Source: Candidatus Poribacteria bacterium (GTDB lineage Bacteria > Poribacteria > WGA-4E > PCPOR2b). Taken from it: a DNA stretch of 64,000 nt. The notes under the pieces were generated by a model. It was not told where the DNA came from. It saw nothing but the letters and a program-made list of their open reading frames with translations, and did no database searches. The first letter of the stretch is position 1. Each line of letters opens with the position of its first letter. The position numbers and the translations under genes were made by a program. Below, one piece after another: positions 34,272-42,285 of this stretch. The stretch covers positions 34,100 to 98,099 of the forward strand of contig JAPPKS010000016.1 of assembly GCA_028819845.1 (NCBI GenBank), read 5' to 3'.

Positions 34272-35135
34272 TTATTCCACTTCTTGCTGGATTTGCGCAA
34301 CCTCTTGCAGACGCTGCAATAGTGCTTCAGATGCTCGGCGAGACTGCTGAGTGTTGAACTGCTTCACGGCTTCGTCGGCGCGGAAGATATTGCCTCGGTA
34401 ATAACGCGAGAAAATCAACCCTCCCCACAGCGCTGCATCCACGTAATGCCGGGCTAGCGCCGCATCAACTGTGAGATAACCGAGAACACCGTTCAGCGCG
34501 AGCGCGTTTAACCCGTTTCGCCAATCTCCTGCGTAGACTTGCCCCGCACCGGGTAGGATTGCCGAGAGCACCTTCGCTAGTCTAGCGGATTTCTGCGGCG
34601 CATTGACCGCATTCTCAAGAAGGGTATCAAGCTTTTCGTCCATGGTGTAGTGCCGCAACACGCTACGCGCCTCCGCCCATTGAAACTGGTAAATAAAGGC
34701 AACAGTTTCTAAGAATAGCGTGCGTCGGAAAACCGGAACTGTCGGGTTCTGCATCCGCGCCTTTATCAATTCAAGCCGCCCAAGATCGTAGTCCTGCGCC
34801 GCAATGAATATCACGGCACGTTCTAATCGATATTTCGATTTTTCTTCCGGATTTGAAGCGTATTGCACTGCCGCATGCATCGCAGCGACAGCTTCACCCC
34901 AATGCCCCTGTTCTCGATAAGCGATGCCGATATTTCGGTATGTTTCCGCCGTACGGGGATCGTCGGTATGAAAGAAAAGGAAACGTTTATACTCAGTAAG
35001 AGCAGCATCATAATTGCCCAATTTGAAAAAATGGGAGCCCAGAGAAAGCGGAGTATCTTCCCCGGTTGCTGTGGGGCCACAGAAAAGTGAAAACGCCGCG
35101 GCAAGAAGGGAAAAAACAACGCGCCTGGTATTCAT
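34272..35135 (-). CDS. TPR protein with C-terminal membrane domain (DUF5683/TM2-like)
   Basis: 287 residues. A signal peptide is followed by TPR units (LGSHFFKLGNYDAALTEYKRFLFFHTDDPRTAETYRNIGIAYREQGHWGEAVAAMHAAVQY). A C-terminal hydrophobic module begins at SAILPGAGQVYAGDW and contains two likely membrane-associated helices. The P-G-A-G-Q-x-Y-x-G motif is characteristic of DUF5683/TM2-type domains. It is paralogous to the next gene upstream (35177-36052), with which it shares architecture and the TPR start Y-x-x-F-L-F. GGAGTTGCA precedes the ATG. The role inferred is a periplasmic scaffold tethered to a membrane in the same process as the LolA-like and YidD proteins. The C-terminus is a charged, probably coiled-coil tail (SEALLQRLQEVAQIQQEVE). 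Confidence 0.78.
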   Translation of the reverse strand: MNTRRVVFSLLAAAFSLFCGPTATGEDTPLSLGSHFFKLGNYDAALTEYKRFLFFHTDDPRTAETYRNIGIAYREQGHWGEAVAAMHAAVQYASNPEEKSKYRLERAVIFIAAQDYDLGRLELIKARMQNPTVPVFRRTLFLETVAFIYQFQWAEARSVLRHYTMDEKLDTLLENAVNAPQKSARLAKVLSAILPGAGQVYAGDWRNGLNALALNGVLGYLTVDAALARHYVDAALWGGLIFSRYYRGNIFRADEAVKQFNTQQSRRASEALLQRLQEVAQIQQEVE

Positions 35136-35176
35136 TGCAACTCCAACTGATTAGCTAACAACGAGTCAGGGACAAC

Positions 35177-36052
35177 TCAATACAACAATTTTATGGACAA
35201 CGACCCCAAGAATTCGTCCGCGGCGTGCCGGTTGTACATACGCGCAGAAATTACGGAGCCGTAAATGTTCCCGGCATAGAAGATTCCGCTGAGCGCACCA
35301 AATCCCCAGCCTTTTGCTGATGAAAACCCATCTCGACGAAAGCCGTCGTAAGCTTGCCAACCCGTTAAACCGACAGTAAACAGTGAAGTCAGCGCATCGC
35401 CGATACGTCCTGTATAGAGCCGACCAGCGCCGGGCACAATTGTGGAGAGAATCCCCGCCAAAAATGGACTGCGGCTTGGCAATTGCGTCCCCCGCATTGC
35501 GTAATTGTGGTACAGCGCTGCGTTTTCCCTGACCTCTGCCACCTCCGATTCCTGCAACCCATCGAAAATTTTGCCGGCTTCAAGCCACCGCTTTTGCATC
35601 AGGTAAGAGAGTCCGATTAGTTCTTGCGATACGGTACGAGACGATAAATCAGTAATGTGCGGCAGGGCTGCATCCAGGTAGTTTACGGATTGCTGAAACT
35701 GCTCCGTGAGGAAATAGGCGACGCCGATCTGGTAGTGTGCACTATAAATCAACTGGCTATCTGAATAGGTGTGCAGAAAAGTCTCAAATGTCCGAATCGC
35801 TTTTTCGGATTTGCCGCCAAGACGGTAACATAGTCCAATTTGATAATGTATTTGATCGCTTTCTCCAGGTTGATAAAACAGATAGCGTTGATATTCACTT
35901 GCGGCGCGGAGGTAGTCGCCCTGTTCGTATAGAAAATCGGCGAATTTTCTGACGTTCTCGGGGCTGTAGTAGTCGCGGGGCTTCTCAGCATTTGCAACCG
36001 ATAGGCACGTGGTACCAAGGAGGAAAATAAGCGTGAATCGCCGTAGTCGCAT
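35177..36052 (-). CDS. TPR protein with C-terminal membrane domain, paralogue
   Basis: 291 residues. A signal peptide (CLSVANAEKP) is followed by at least three TPRs (FADFLYEQGDYLRAASEYQRYLFYQPGESDQIHYQIGLCYRLGGKSEKAIRTFETFLHTY and on). A C-terminal segment starts at LSTIVPGAGRLYTGRIGDALTSLFTVGL, the same P-G-A-G-x-x-Y-x-G motif as its downstream paralogue. The first TPR is of the YbgF/BamD-like type (outer-membrane assembly and tolerance of long fatty substrates in other bacteria), but no lipobox is present. The two paralogues may form a heterodimer. It follows yidD by 73 bp in the same operon. Confidence 0.78.
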   Translation of the reverse strand: MRLRRFTLIFLLGTTCLSVANAEKPRDYYSPENVRKFADFLYEQGDYLRAASEYQRYLFYQPGESDQIHYQIGLCYRLGGKSEKAIRTFETFLHTYSDSQLIYSAHYQIGVAYFLTEQFQQSVNYLDAALPHITDLSSRTVSQELIGLSYLMQKRWLEAGKIFDGLQESEVAEVRENAALYHNYAMRGTQLPSRSPFLAGILSTIVPGAGRLYTGRIGDALTSLFTVGLTGWQAYDGFRRDGFSSAKGWGFGALSGIFYAGNIYGSVISARMYNRHAADEFLGSLSIKLLY

Positions 36053-36125
36053 ATAATGGAAACGAAATCATCCGCCTTTCGGTTGACCTGTAGCTGTGTT
36101 AACTCGAAACTTGCTAAATTAACAA

Positions 36126-36608
36126 TTACCAAGCTGCATAATCTAATACCGGATCTATATATTTGCCAGTGGTCTCATCTTTGTAGTGATGTGTCGATCC
36201 CGTGCCGTTGCATCGAAGCAACCGGTCGCTGGTAAGCAACAATCCCCGCAGCATGCCGTATTCCTGAATACACCCCATGCCGAAACGTGAACAGCTCGGT
36301 ACGAAGTTGCACGCCGGACCGTCTTGGCTAGAGATAAATTTCTGATACAAGCGAATCAGACCAGCCGCGGTGAGTTTCAGTTCCGAGGTCTCCTGAAGAT
36401 TAAAGCGGACAGCCTCCTGCGGTTTGAGGGTTGAAATTGGATTTGCCTTTCGGATGAATGCTAAGTCGGCGGCTTCATCTGCGGGTGTGGGAAATACGAG
36501 GAAAACGAATGACAAACAGAATGCAATGTGGAGGACTATACGGATGGTTCGGGCAGATACACAGGAACCCCGACCGACGAATCTGGATAATCTGGGATAA
36601 GCTACCAT
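36126..36608 (-). CDS. yidD: YidD-domain protein (membrane protein insertion efficiency factor), extended
   Basis: 160 residues, about twice the usual 70-85 of YidD. The core is unmistakable: LIRLYQKFISSQDGPACNFVPSCSRFGMGCIQEYGMLRGLLLTSDRLLRC, with the paired Cys of C-N-F-V-P-S-C-S and the final R-C. E. coli YidD sits at the inner membrane and assists YidC-mediated insertion. Here a hydrophobic N-terminal segment (VLHIAFCLSFVFLVFPTPADEA) suggests export or a membrane anchor, and 65 extra residues precede the core. The ATG at 36608 overlaps the end of the LolA-like gene by 7 bp, so translation is coupled. The setting (LolA-like, TPR/TM pair, barrel) implies a role at the outer membrane or envelope, different from housekeeping YidD (inference). 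Confidence 0.85.
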   Translation of the reverse strand: MVAYPRLSRFVGRGSCVSARTIRIVLHIAFCLSFVFLVFPTPADEAADLAFIRKANPISTLKPQEAVRFNLQETSELKLTAAGLIRLYQKFISSQDGPACNFVPSCSRFGMGCIQEYGMLRGLLLTSDRLLRCNGTGSTHHYKDETTGKYIDPVLDYAAW

Positions 36609-37324
36609 TTAACGATCTTAACTTTTACGGATTCCGGCATTGTAAAATATAGTATCGGGTTCGGCGTCTCCGCGTTCACTTGTGGGTTGCTATAGAATAT
36701 CCGCTCATGTTGCAAAACTTCAGATTTTGCCCCATACGTCTTGGAGGTAACCGTCATCGGAATGAAGCTAATGCCAAGTTTGCTGTGGTCTTGATATTGC
36801 GACCTAGCAATTGTGTCTCCCTTAGGGTTTTTAACTTCGGTAGAAAGGATGCGATCGTCGTGTATACCGAGAACGACTGCACCGATTCGGTCTTTCGCTT
36901 TGTCCGGCGGTATCCAATAGGTATAGAGCATGTCATCCTGTATCTCATGTTTGTCAAGGGAATAGCCGATCGCGGTTAAGCGATACTCAGCTTGAGCGGA
37001 CTGAATGATGGATTCGACAAACGGGAGCGGAACCCGTCCTTTAGACATAATTCGGAACGCCTGCCGCTCTACAGGGTAATAGATTTCTAGGACGTTGTCT
37101 GTCACAACCATTATCTGACGGAGCGGTTTCATCACTTCAACGACAACGCGTGCTGCGTTTGCATCGTAGTGCAAGGTGCCTGTTATTTGCTCCGTTTTTT
37201 CATTTTCAGTTAATTCGCGTGAAAAGTCTAGAGAAAGGGATTTCAGTGGGGATGCGTAGAGCGCGTGAGTGAGCGCGAATACAAGTGAAAGCGTGATGAA
37301 GAATACGAAGTGTATTAACATCAT
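36602..37324 (-). CDS. LolA-like outer-membrane lipoprotein carrier-family protein
   Basis: 240 residues from the ATG at 37324 (MMLIHFVFFITLSLVF), chosen over a TTG 36 bp upstream because it starts a normal signal peptide. The mature protein follows the LolA/LolB half-barrel pattern: LDFSRELTENEKTEQITGTLHYDANAARVVVEVMKPLRQIMVVTDNVLEIYYPVERQAFRI. A longer second half (VVLGIHDDRILSTEVKNPKGDTIARSQYQDHSKLGISFIPMTVTSKTY) matches outer-membrane lipoprotein-sorting proteins rather than the short E. coli LolA. LolA-type proteins carry lipid moieties across the periplasm; here the cargo is unknown. The stop overlaps the yidD start. Confidence 0.75.
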   Translation of the reverse strand: MMLIHFVFFITLSLVFALTHALYASPLKSLSLDFSRELTENEKTEQITGTLHYDANAARVVVEVMKPLRQIMVVTDNVLEIYYPVERQAFRIMSKGRVPLPFVESIIQSAQAEYRLTAIGYSLDKHEIQDDMLYTYWIPPDKAKDRIGAVVLGIHDDRILSTEVKNPKGDTIARSQYQDHSKLGISFIPMTVTSKTYGAKSEVLQHERIFYSNPQVNAETPNPILYFTMPESVKVKIVKW

Positions 37325-37384
37325 TCTACTATGAACAGTGTAGTGGCAAGTTTTTAACAATTGCTATCACTTCCTCTCCAATTG

Positions 37385-37798
37385 TTATCGGGAATAATAC
37401 GGAGTCCATATGATTACAGCAACCACTGTTCCACCGAGGCAACCCAAAAACGACGATCTCAATTGCAGGTTTTCTACTTTTTCCTTGTAGGCTTGTGTGT
37501 AAAACATGACGTATTCAGGCGATTTTCCGAGCAAGCGATATGATGGTACAGGAGGATCATAGATTATCGCACCAAGTAGTCCGACCGAACCAAGCAGGCA
37601 GCCACCAACTGCAGCTAAACAAAAGTTGCCGCCAATCCATAATAACTGACTCGTATCAGTTTCAGCATCGCGTTCAGCGGCAACCCTCGCCTCCAAATGA
37701 ATATCCCTCTGGGCAAGTGTGACTACGGGAACGCTCAACATCAACACTACTACAAAAAGAGCGAAAACTTTAAAATATTTTTTTAAAATAATTTTCAC
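37385..37798 (-). CDS. Small membrane protein, first gene of the LolA-YidD operon
   Basis: 137 residues from a GTG with AGGAG 7 bp upstream. A signal-like hydrophobic N-terminus (VFALFVVVLMLSVPVVTLAQRD, possible cleavage after AQ) is followed by two more hydrophobic segments (LLWIGGNFCLAAVGGCLLGSVGLLGAIIYDPPVP and SSFLGCLGGTVVAVIIWTPYY) flanking a short loop YRLLGKSPEYVMFYTQAYKEKVENLQ. The glycine-rich segments and terminal W-T-P-Y-Y-S-R resemble small envelope proteins encoded beside TPR/TM proteins. No catalytic motif is seen. It lies 60 bp upstream of the LolA-like gene and is led by a perfect promoter at 37964-37992. Confidence 0.65.
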   Translation of the reverse strand: MKIILKKYFKVFALFVVVLMLSVPVVTLAQRDIHLEARVAAERDAETDTSQLLWIGGNFCLAAVGGCLLGSVGLLGAIIYDPPVPSYRLLGKSPEYVMFYTQAYKEKVENLQLRSSFLGCLGGTVVAVIIWTPYYSR

Positions 37799-37963
37799 AA
37801 GACATCTCCTGTTCTACATAAAATTCTTGCACCAATATTCCGAGGGAGTTTGCTAACAGTTCTTCTCGCCACCTCAAGCGAACTTGAAATAACTATCGAT
37901 ACAACAACGCTTAACCATCAGTTACCATTCGGACGTGCTATTTCGTTAGTCGGAATGATGCGT

Positions 37964-37992
37964 ATTATAATTCGTGGTTTAGGTTTTGTCAA
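37964..37992 (-). promoter_or_regulatory. Perfect-consensus promoter of the 37798-33147 operon
   Basis: TTGACA (37992-37987), 17 bp and TATAAT (37969-37964) on the minus strand leave an untranslated leader of about 160 nt. Nothing else is visible in the 37799-38174 gap. Confidence 0.75.
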
Positions 37993-38174
37993 CCGGCTAG
38001 GGCGAAGTAGCGCTGGCTGCAAGATTGTTTAGGCTATTAGTTAGTGAAGGAACTTCAGGTATCTCTCCAATAACGCAGAAGTCCTCATCAAACGAACGTA
38101 ACTTCGCCGTGTCGAAGGACTGACAATTTGCCAACCTATGAGTTGGACAATACACCCAACCAGTGAAGGCGGCT

Positions 38175-39251
38175 CTACGATACCAATGCCATTATTTCGC
38201 CTGTGCCTTGTGTAAAGGGTTCCAACGCCTTGCCCAAAATTGCACTCCGCCGCCGTTCATTCTCATTGATGAGTTCCATGATTTCGCCGCTTCCCATTCC
38301 GCTTCTCGCTTCCAGCAACTGGAATTTCATGGCGCAGCCTGATGTTGAACTGGAGGTTAACGCATCGCCGACTTCAATCGGGCCGTTCTCATCGGTAACC
38401 TTGACCGGAACGCTTCCGGACAGGGTCAAAGGTGCCGTCCGCTCATAATGCTGCGGACTAATCCTTATCGCCGGACTTCTTGAGACGACGCCGGCTATGG
38501 CGGTGTCATAAGCCTTCTCGGCCCGCTTTACCTTCAATCTGTCGTTTGTGTCGATCACCGCAATTTCCCCTGGTTCTAGGTCGCCGTTGCAGAGAAATTC
38601 TTGCGCCAACCCTGTATGGTGCGCTGTTCCACCGATGTCCAGCTTAGCGCGAGGCGTATCAGTTCCAACCCCAACGTTGCCTTCCGCACTTACGACGAAG
38701 TGTTTACATTTTCTACCGTTGCTTGTTACCTCGAAAATGTCGTCGGATTGCGAGGCGGCAGCCTCCACGATAGCCTGTATTTCATCAATCATCCCTCTGA
38801 CGTGAAATCTGCCTTCGGGAGGCCCGTAGTCGTTTGGAGGAAGCCTTCCGATTATGAGCCTGCCGTCCTCATCAAGGACGAAAGCGTCAATCAGCGCGTC
38901 CCGAATGATGGCGAACTTGTATCCCGGCTGGCTCGGAATCAGGATGCACCACTGGTTGGGATGGTCGCCTTTCCACAGCCGGATGCCCACCTCCTTATCA
39001 TCCCGCGTGTTCATCAGGTTAAGCAAGAACGTAAAGCCCCCGTTAGAAACGAAATAGGCTTCATGCCAATAGGGGTCATGCTCAGAGTGTTGATAGCCCT
39101 TGAAAAAGCGCAGCCAAGGGAATCCGGAGGTGTCCTGAATATTTAGGGCGTCTACATTGGTAAAATTAAGGGTGTGAATCGGATGGATGCCTATATCTTC
39201 ACCCGGCGAGAGTTCGATACGGCTGGTGATGTTGCCCTTTTTTATTTTCAT
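38175..39251 (-). CDS. Tail-fibre-like/peptidase G2-type domain protein
   Basis: 358 residues with no signal peptide; GAGG lies 9 bp before the ATG. The N-terminal half is beta-rich (FPWLRFFKGYQH, FTFLLNLMNTRDDKEVGIRLWKGDH). It contains the fibre motif SAEGNVGVGTDTPRAKLDIGG (V-G-I-G-T-x-x-P-x-x-x-L-x-V type), then LEPGEIAVIDTNDRLKVKRAEKAYDTAIAGVVSRSPAI, SGSVPVKVTDENGPIEVGDALTSSSTSGCAMKF and a short helical tail. This order occurs in phage tail-fibre and cell-surface fibre proteins with an intramolecular chaperone (endosialidase-like or peptidase G2). No phage genes surround it. It may be a remnant of a contractile injection system or a self-assembling surface fibre. The downstream region lacks the full chaperone. 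Confidence 0.6.
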   Translation of the reverse strand: MKIKKGNITSRIELSPGEDIGIHPIHTLNFTNVDALNIQDTSGFPWLRFFKGYQHSEHDPYWHEAYFVSNGGFTFLLNLMNTRDDKEVGIRLWKGDHPNQWCILIPSQPGYKFAIIRDALIDAFVLDEDGRLIIGRLPPNDYGPPEGRFHVRGMIDEIQAIVEAAASQSDDIFEVTSNGRKCKHFVVSAEGNVGVGTDTPRAKLDIGGTAHHTGLAQEFLCNGDLEPGEIAVIDTNDRLKVKRAEKAYDTAIAGVVSRSPAIRISPQHYERTAPLTLSGSVPVKVTDENGPIEVGDALTSSSTSGCAMKFQLLEARSGMGSGEIMELINENERRRSAILGKALEPFTQGTGEIMALVS

Positions 39252-39293
39252 TTCTGTGTGCCTCGTACTTATTTTAGTTCGTGGGAGTTATCT

Positions 39294-41153
39294 CTAAAAT
39301 CTGGCATGTCCAATGGTGAGCAGCGCTTCAGCCACCTGACCGAAAGCGCGTCCATTGACCGTCATGTCCAAACCGACCGGTTGGCGTCGACAGCATGTGC
39401 CGGCCGGAGCTGTAATAGAGATTTGGATCTCTTTCCGCTCCCGAGGGGCTAGCTCTATTTCAATGGATTCGCTTTCCCAGCCCGCCGGACCAATCAATCT
39501 AGCCATTGCCTTACACGCTGACGGAAAGGGGTTGAGTACCCATCCCTGAAACTCTGCGGTTCCTCCGGTTGGAAGATGCAGACGGTAAGGCTTGAGTTTC
39601 CCGCCCTGAGACTCGGCGCCAAAATGGACATCTCCATCTCCTAATATCATCAGGGACTGGTGGATGTCGTCGAACGCATTGGCGCCGCGGTCGAGCACCT
39701 CGTACCATTCGTCGCTGGTTTGGTAGGGTATTGTATGTCCGGTCAATATCAAATCCGGTTGAAAGCGTCGAAGGTCTTCCAGTGTTTGCTTGTAGCAACC
39801 GATATCAAGGCCGTTTTTGTAAACGTGGTTGGTAAACAACCGCGCTCCGGATTCAAAATCCTTACCTTCCGTATCGAAGAAGATTTGGTCTCCGGTATGC
39901 GCAACCCGCTTCCCGTCAATTTCCATGCAAACTAGGGTCGCAAAACGCGTGTGTCCCGACATCGGGTAAAGGGTGATTGGCACATCTTCCCAATACACGG
40001 TCTCAGCGTCGGGCAGGTGCCGGGTGACCTGAATCGGTTCGTGCCAAAGGCACGGCCGATCGTAGCGGTTGGGCCGCTCAAGGATGTCGGAAAAGTGTTT
40101 CCCAGCCCAGACGGTGGTACCAAACAGCCGCTGAAGCAGCGGTATACCATTCACATGGTCGTCGTGGAAATGTGTAACCAGAACCGTATCTATTCGATCG
40201 GTGCCGAAATGTTTCTTTAGCCCACTCAGTCCGTGTAAGAATGGGCGCCGATTAGACACGTGCTGCTTGCCGGGTGCTAGATAAGCCGCGGTGTTGTATT
40301 CATAATCCAGCGACATCACTTTTCCGCTTTTGCTGATGACAAAATGCGTATGAGCCGATGCGTATTTGGAGCGGTAAAGATGGGGCAAAATTTGTTCGAT
40401 GTCGTCGTCATCAGGTTCGTTCAGCGCAGCCGCGAAGCCGGGGACAATCACGTCCAAGCGTTTGAGATTATTTTTGAAAGCGCCAATTGCGCCAGTCGGG
40501 TCATCTATGGGATCGCCGAGGCTGGGCAGCAGCATGTCTGGCTTGGCATCAAGCAAGCGCGAGCAGCTATGCCAGAGGTTCACTGCCCCGCTCATGTCAT
40601 TGTAGTTGTATTGGAGCGGCGCCAATCGAGCGGTTCGTCCATGACCGCAGATTAATTCTCCAACGAAAGCCAATCGCCGCCCGTTCAGTGTTACGACGTA
40701 GCTACTCGCTCCATTCGTGGCGCCCGGTGTGGGAATGACCTCCCACGCTAAACCCGCGATGTTTCGCGTTTCGTAATCCATCATCCAGTCTGTCACCGGT
40801 ATTGGGCGAACTGGCGAGAACCGGTCCCAGCGATTGTCATACGAATTCCAGATTTGCCGTTCGCGGAAGTGCTGTTCGGGGTCCAAGAAGTATTCTGCGT
40901 CCCAGTAAGGTCCCAATATATTTGCCCCGGCTGCGTGCAGCCGAATTGAGCCATCCGTATGGTCCCTGAAATGATGGGTGAGCAGAACCGTCAGCGGTTC
41001 ATTTTTAACGACCTCCCCGAGATGGTTCGCTGCTAAACCCGTTCCTGCATTGATTAGAACTGTCCCCTGAGGACATTGAACTGCGTATACGCGGCAACTA
41101 TCCTGAAACATAAAGACGCCGTCTTGAATCTGTTGCCAAGCGGATGTGTGCAT
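39294..41153 (-). CDS. Protein with two metallo-beta-lactamase domains
   Basis: 619 residues; AAGGGGAG precedes ATG. There are two MBL domains. The first (about 1-235) has the degenerate metal motif THHFRDHTDG (59-68), then GELICGHG and LLPSLGDP. The second (about 285-505) has a canonical VTHFHDDHVNG (HxHxDH at 328-333), ending with SGHTRFATLVCMEIDGKRVAHTGDQIFFD and LTGHTIPYQ. The C-terminal 110 residues are a beta-sandwich (VHFGAESQGGKLKPYRLHLPTGG; IEIELAPRERKEIQISI) as in CARDB-like domains. One zinc site looks intact and the other compromised. Double-MBL proteins of this length are hydrolases of unknown substrate, and no neighbour helps. Confidence 0.82.
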   Translation of the reverse strand: MHTSAWQQIQDGVFMFQDSCRVYAVQCPQGTVLINAGTGLAANHLGEVVKNEPLTVLLTHHFRDHTDGSIRLHAAGANILGPYWDAEYFLDPEQHFRERQIWNSYDNRWDRFSPVRPIPVTDWMMDYETRNIAGLAWEVIPTPGATNGASSYVVTLNGRRLAFVGELICGHGRTARLAPLQYNYNDMSGAVNLWHSCSRLLDAKPDMLLPSLGDPIDDPTGAIGAFKNNLKRLDVIVPGFAAALNEPDDDDIEQILPHLYRSKYASAHTHFVISKSGKVMSLDYEYNTAAYLAPGKQHVSNRRPFLHGLSGLKKHFGTDRIDTVLVTHFHDDHVNGIPLLQRLFGTTVWAGKHFSDILERPNRYDRPCLWHEPIQVTRHLPDAETVYWEDVPITLYPMSGHTRFATLVCMEIDGKRVAHTGDQIFFDTEGKDFESGARLFTNHVYKNGLDIGCYKQTLEDLRRFQPDLILTGHTIPYQTSDEWYEVLDRGANAFDDIHQSLMILGDGDVHFGAESQGGKLKPYRLHLPTGGTAEFQGWVLNPFPSACKAMARLIGPAGWESESIEIELAPRERKEIQISITAPAGTCCRRQPVGLDMTVNGRAFGQVAEALLTIGHARF

Positions 41154-41360
41154 CTTTTTCTCCCCTTAATTCTCAGTCTATCAGAAATCGTAGACTCATT
41201 GTGCATCGCTTAACTGTGCGTTCATACACACTTAATTTATGCCGACAATTCTTGGGATAATGTCCAATTCTACGCGAATCGGCTGTGTTCTTAAACGGTG
41301 TCACTATTTTTTAGATTTGTTCACAATGTGTATGCGCACCTCGGATTGTCATTAAACGTT

Positions 41361-42098
41361 TTATAAAGGCAAGGCATCCCACGTTTTTCCTTGAAGTATC
41401 CTCCCGGTTCGCTTCTTATTTGGCCCACCCCATTGTTTAAAGAAAAATGGTATATCGGCATCCATACACTGATTGCGTATTTCGATTACCCAATTTTCCG
41501 CCATGGGTCTCGCGCCGGGACCGGATTCCCCGCCCACAATCACCCAATTTATTTGGTCTAAATCCAAGCTCGGTAAAGGTCCCAACAGTGGTTCAAGAGA
41601 AAGGAACTTAACGTGAGCACCGGTTTGTTTCAAATGTTCAATACGATCGGTGTTATCCACGTTTTCGACACTGACGCCCATCCACACATTTGGAGGCCAG
41701 TATATTTCACGAGTCAGTTCGAATAATCGCCGAGATCGTTTGGTTAATATTTGAAATTTATGCCAATGGGCTTGTTTCATCACCTCGAAGATTCGGTGAA
41801 TAGTTGGTTCCGGCACATCTTGGTGGAATAAGTCGCTCATGGAATTGACAAAAATTAATCGTGGCTTTCGCCAGTTAAGCGGCGCTTCAAGAAGTTCAGG
41901 TACGACCCGAATCTGATTTGCCCATCTCGGTCCGCTCGATGTCATTTTCGCCAATCCTTCATACGCCATATTTTTACCCGAAAATCGAGTAGCGATTCTC
42001 TCAGCGTAACAGAAACGGCAGCCTTCGGAAACGCGACTACAACCTCGCACCGGGTTCCACGTGGATTCCGTCCATTCGATGTTTGAACTGGTTCCCAT
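41361..42098 (-). CDS. DUF5131/phage Gp37-Gp68 family protein with three-Cys motif
   Basis: 245 residues; GGGAGGGATAAACG precedes ATG. The N-terminus SNIEWTESTWNPVRGC carries Cys20, Cys27 and Cys30 (GCSRVSEGCRFCYAE), a C-x6-C-x2-C motif that recalls radical-SAM cluster binding with different spacing. Other family blocks are FVNSMSDLFHQDVPEP, HWHKFQILTKRSRRL, NVWMGVSVEN, LSLEPLLGPLPSLDLDQINWVIVGGESGPGARPM, and FFFKQWGG. This is PF07505 (Gp37_Gp68/DUF5131). It is regularly paired with TcmP, encoded just upstream (42286-43395). The family's biochemical activity is, to my knowledge, not established; a TIM-barrel-like radical-SAM-type enzyme is an inference. The pair stands alone among metabolic genes. 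Confidence 0.9.
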   Translation of the reverse strand: MGTSSNIEWTESTWNPVRGCSRVSEGCRFCYAERIATRFSGKNMAYEGLAKMTSSGPRWANQIRVVPELLEAPLNWRKPRLIFVNSMSDLFHQDVPEPTIHRIFEVMKQAHWHKFQILTKRSRRLFELTREIYWPPNVWMGVSVENVDNTDRIEHLKQTGAHVKFLSLEPLLGPLPSLDLDQINWVIVGGESGPGARPMAENWVIEIRNQCMDADIPFFFKQWGGPNKKRTGRILQGKTWDALPL

Positions 42099-42285
42099 CG
42101 TTTATCCCTCCCTTGCCAAATGCCGTGAGAACTGAATATTATAAACTATTGTTTCAGTTGCTATAGGATTTTGGTGACCGAATTTAACCTCTATGATAGG
42201 ATTTTATTATGTATTTTACTATACATATATTACGTTTACAAATAAAAACACTATCTGCACATTTTTCATTGAGCACGAATTCACT

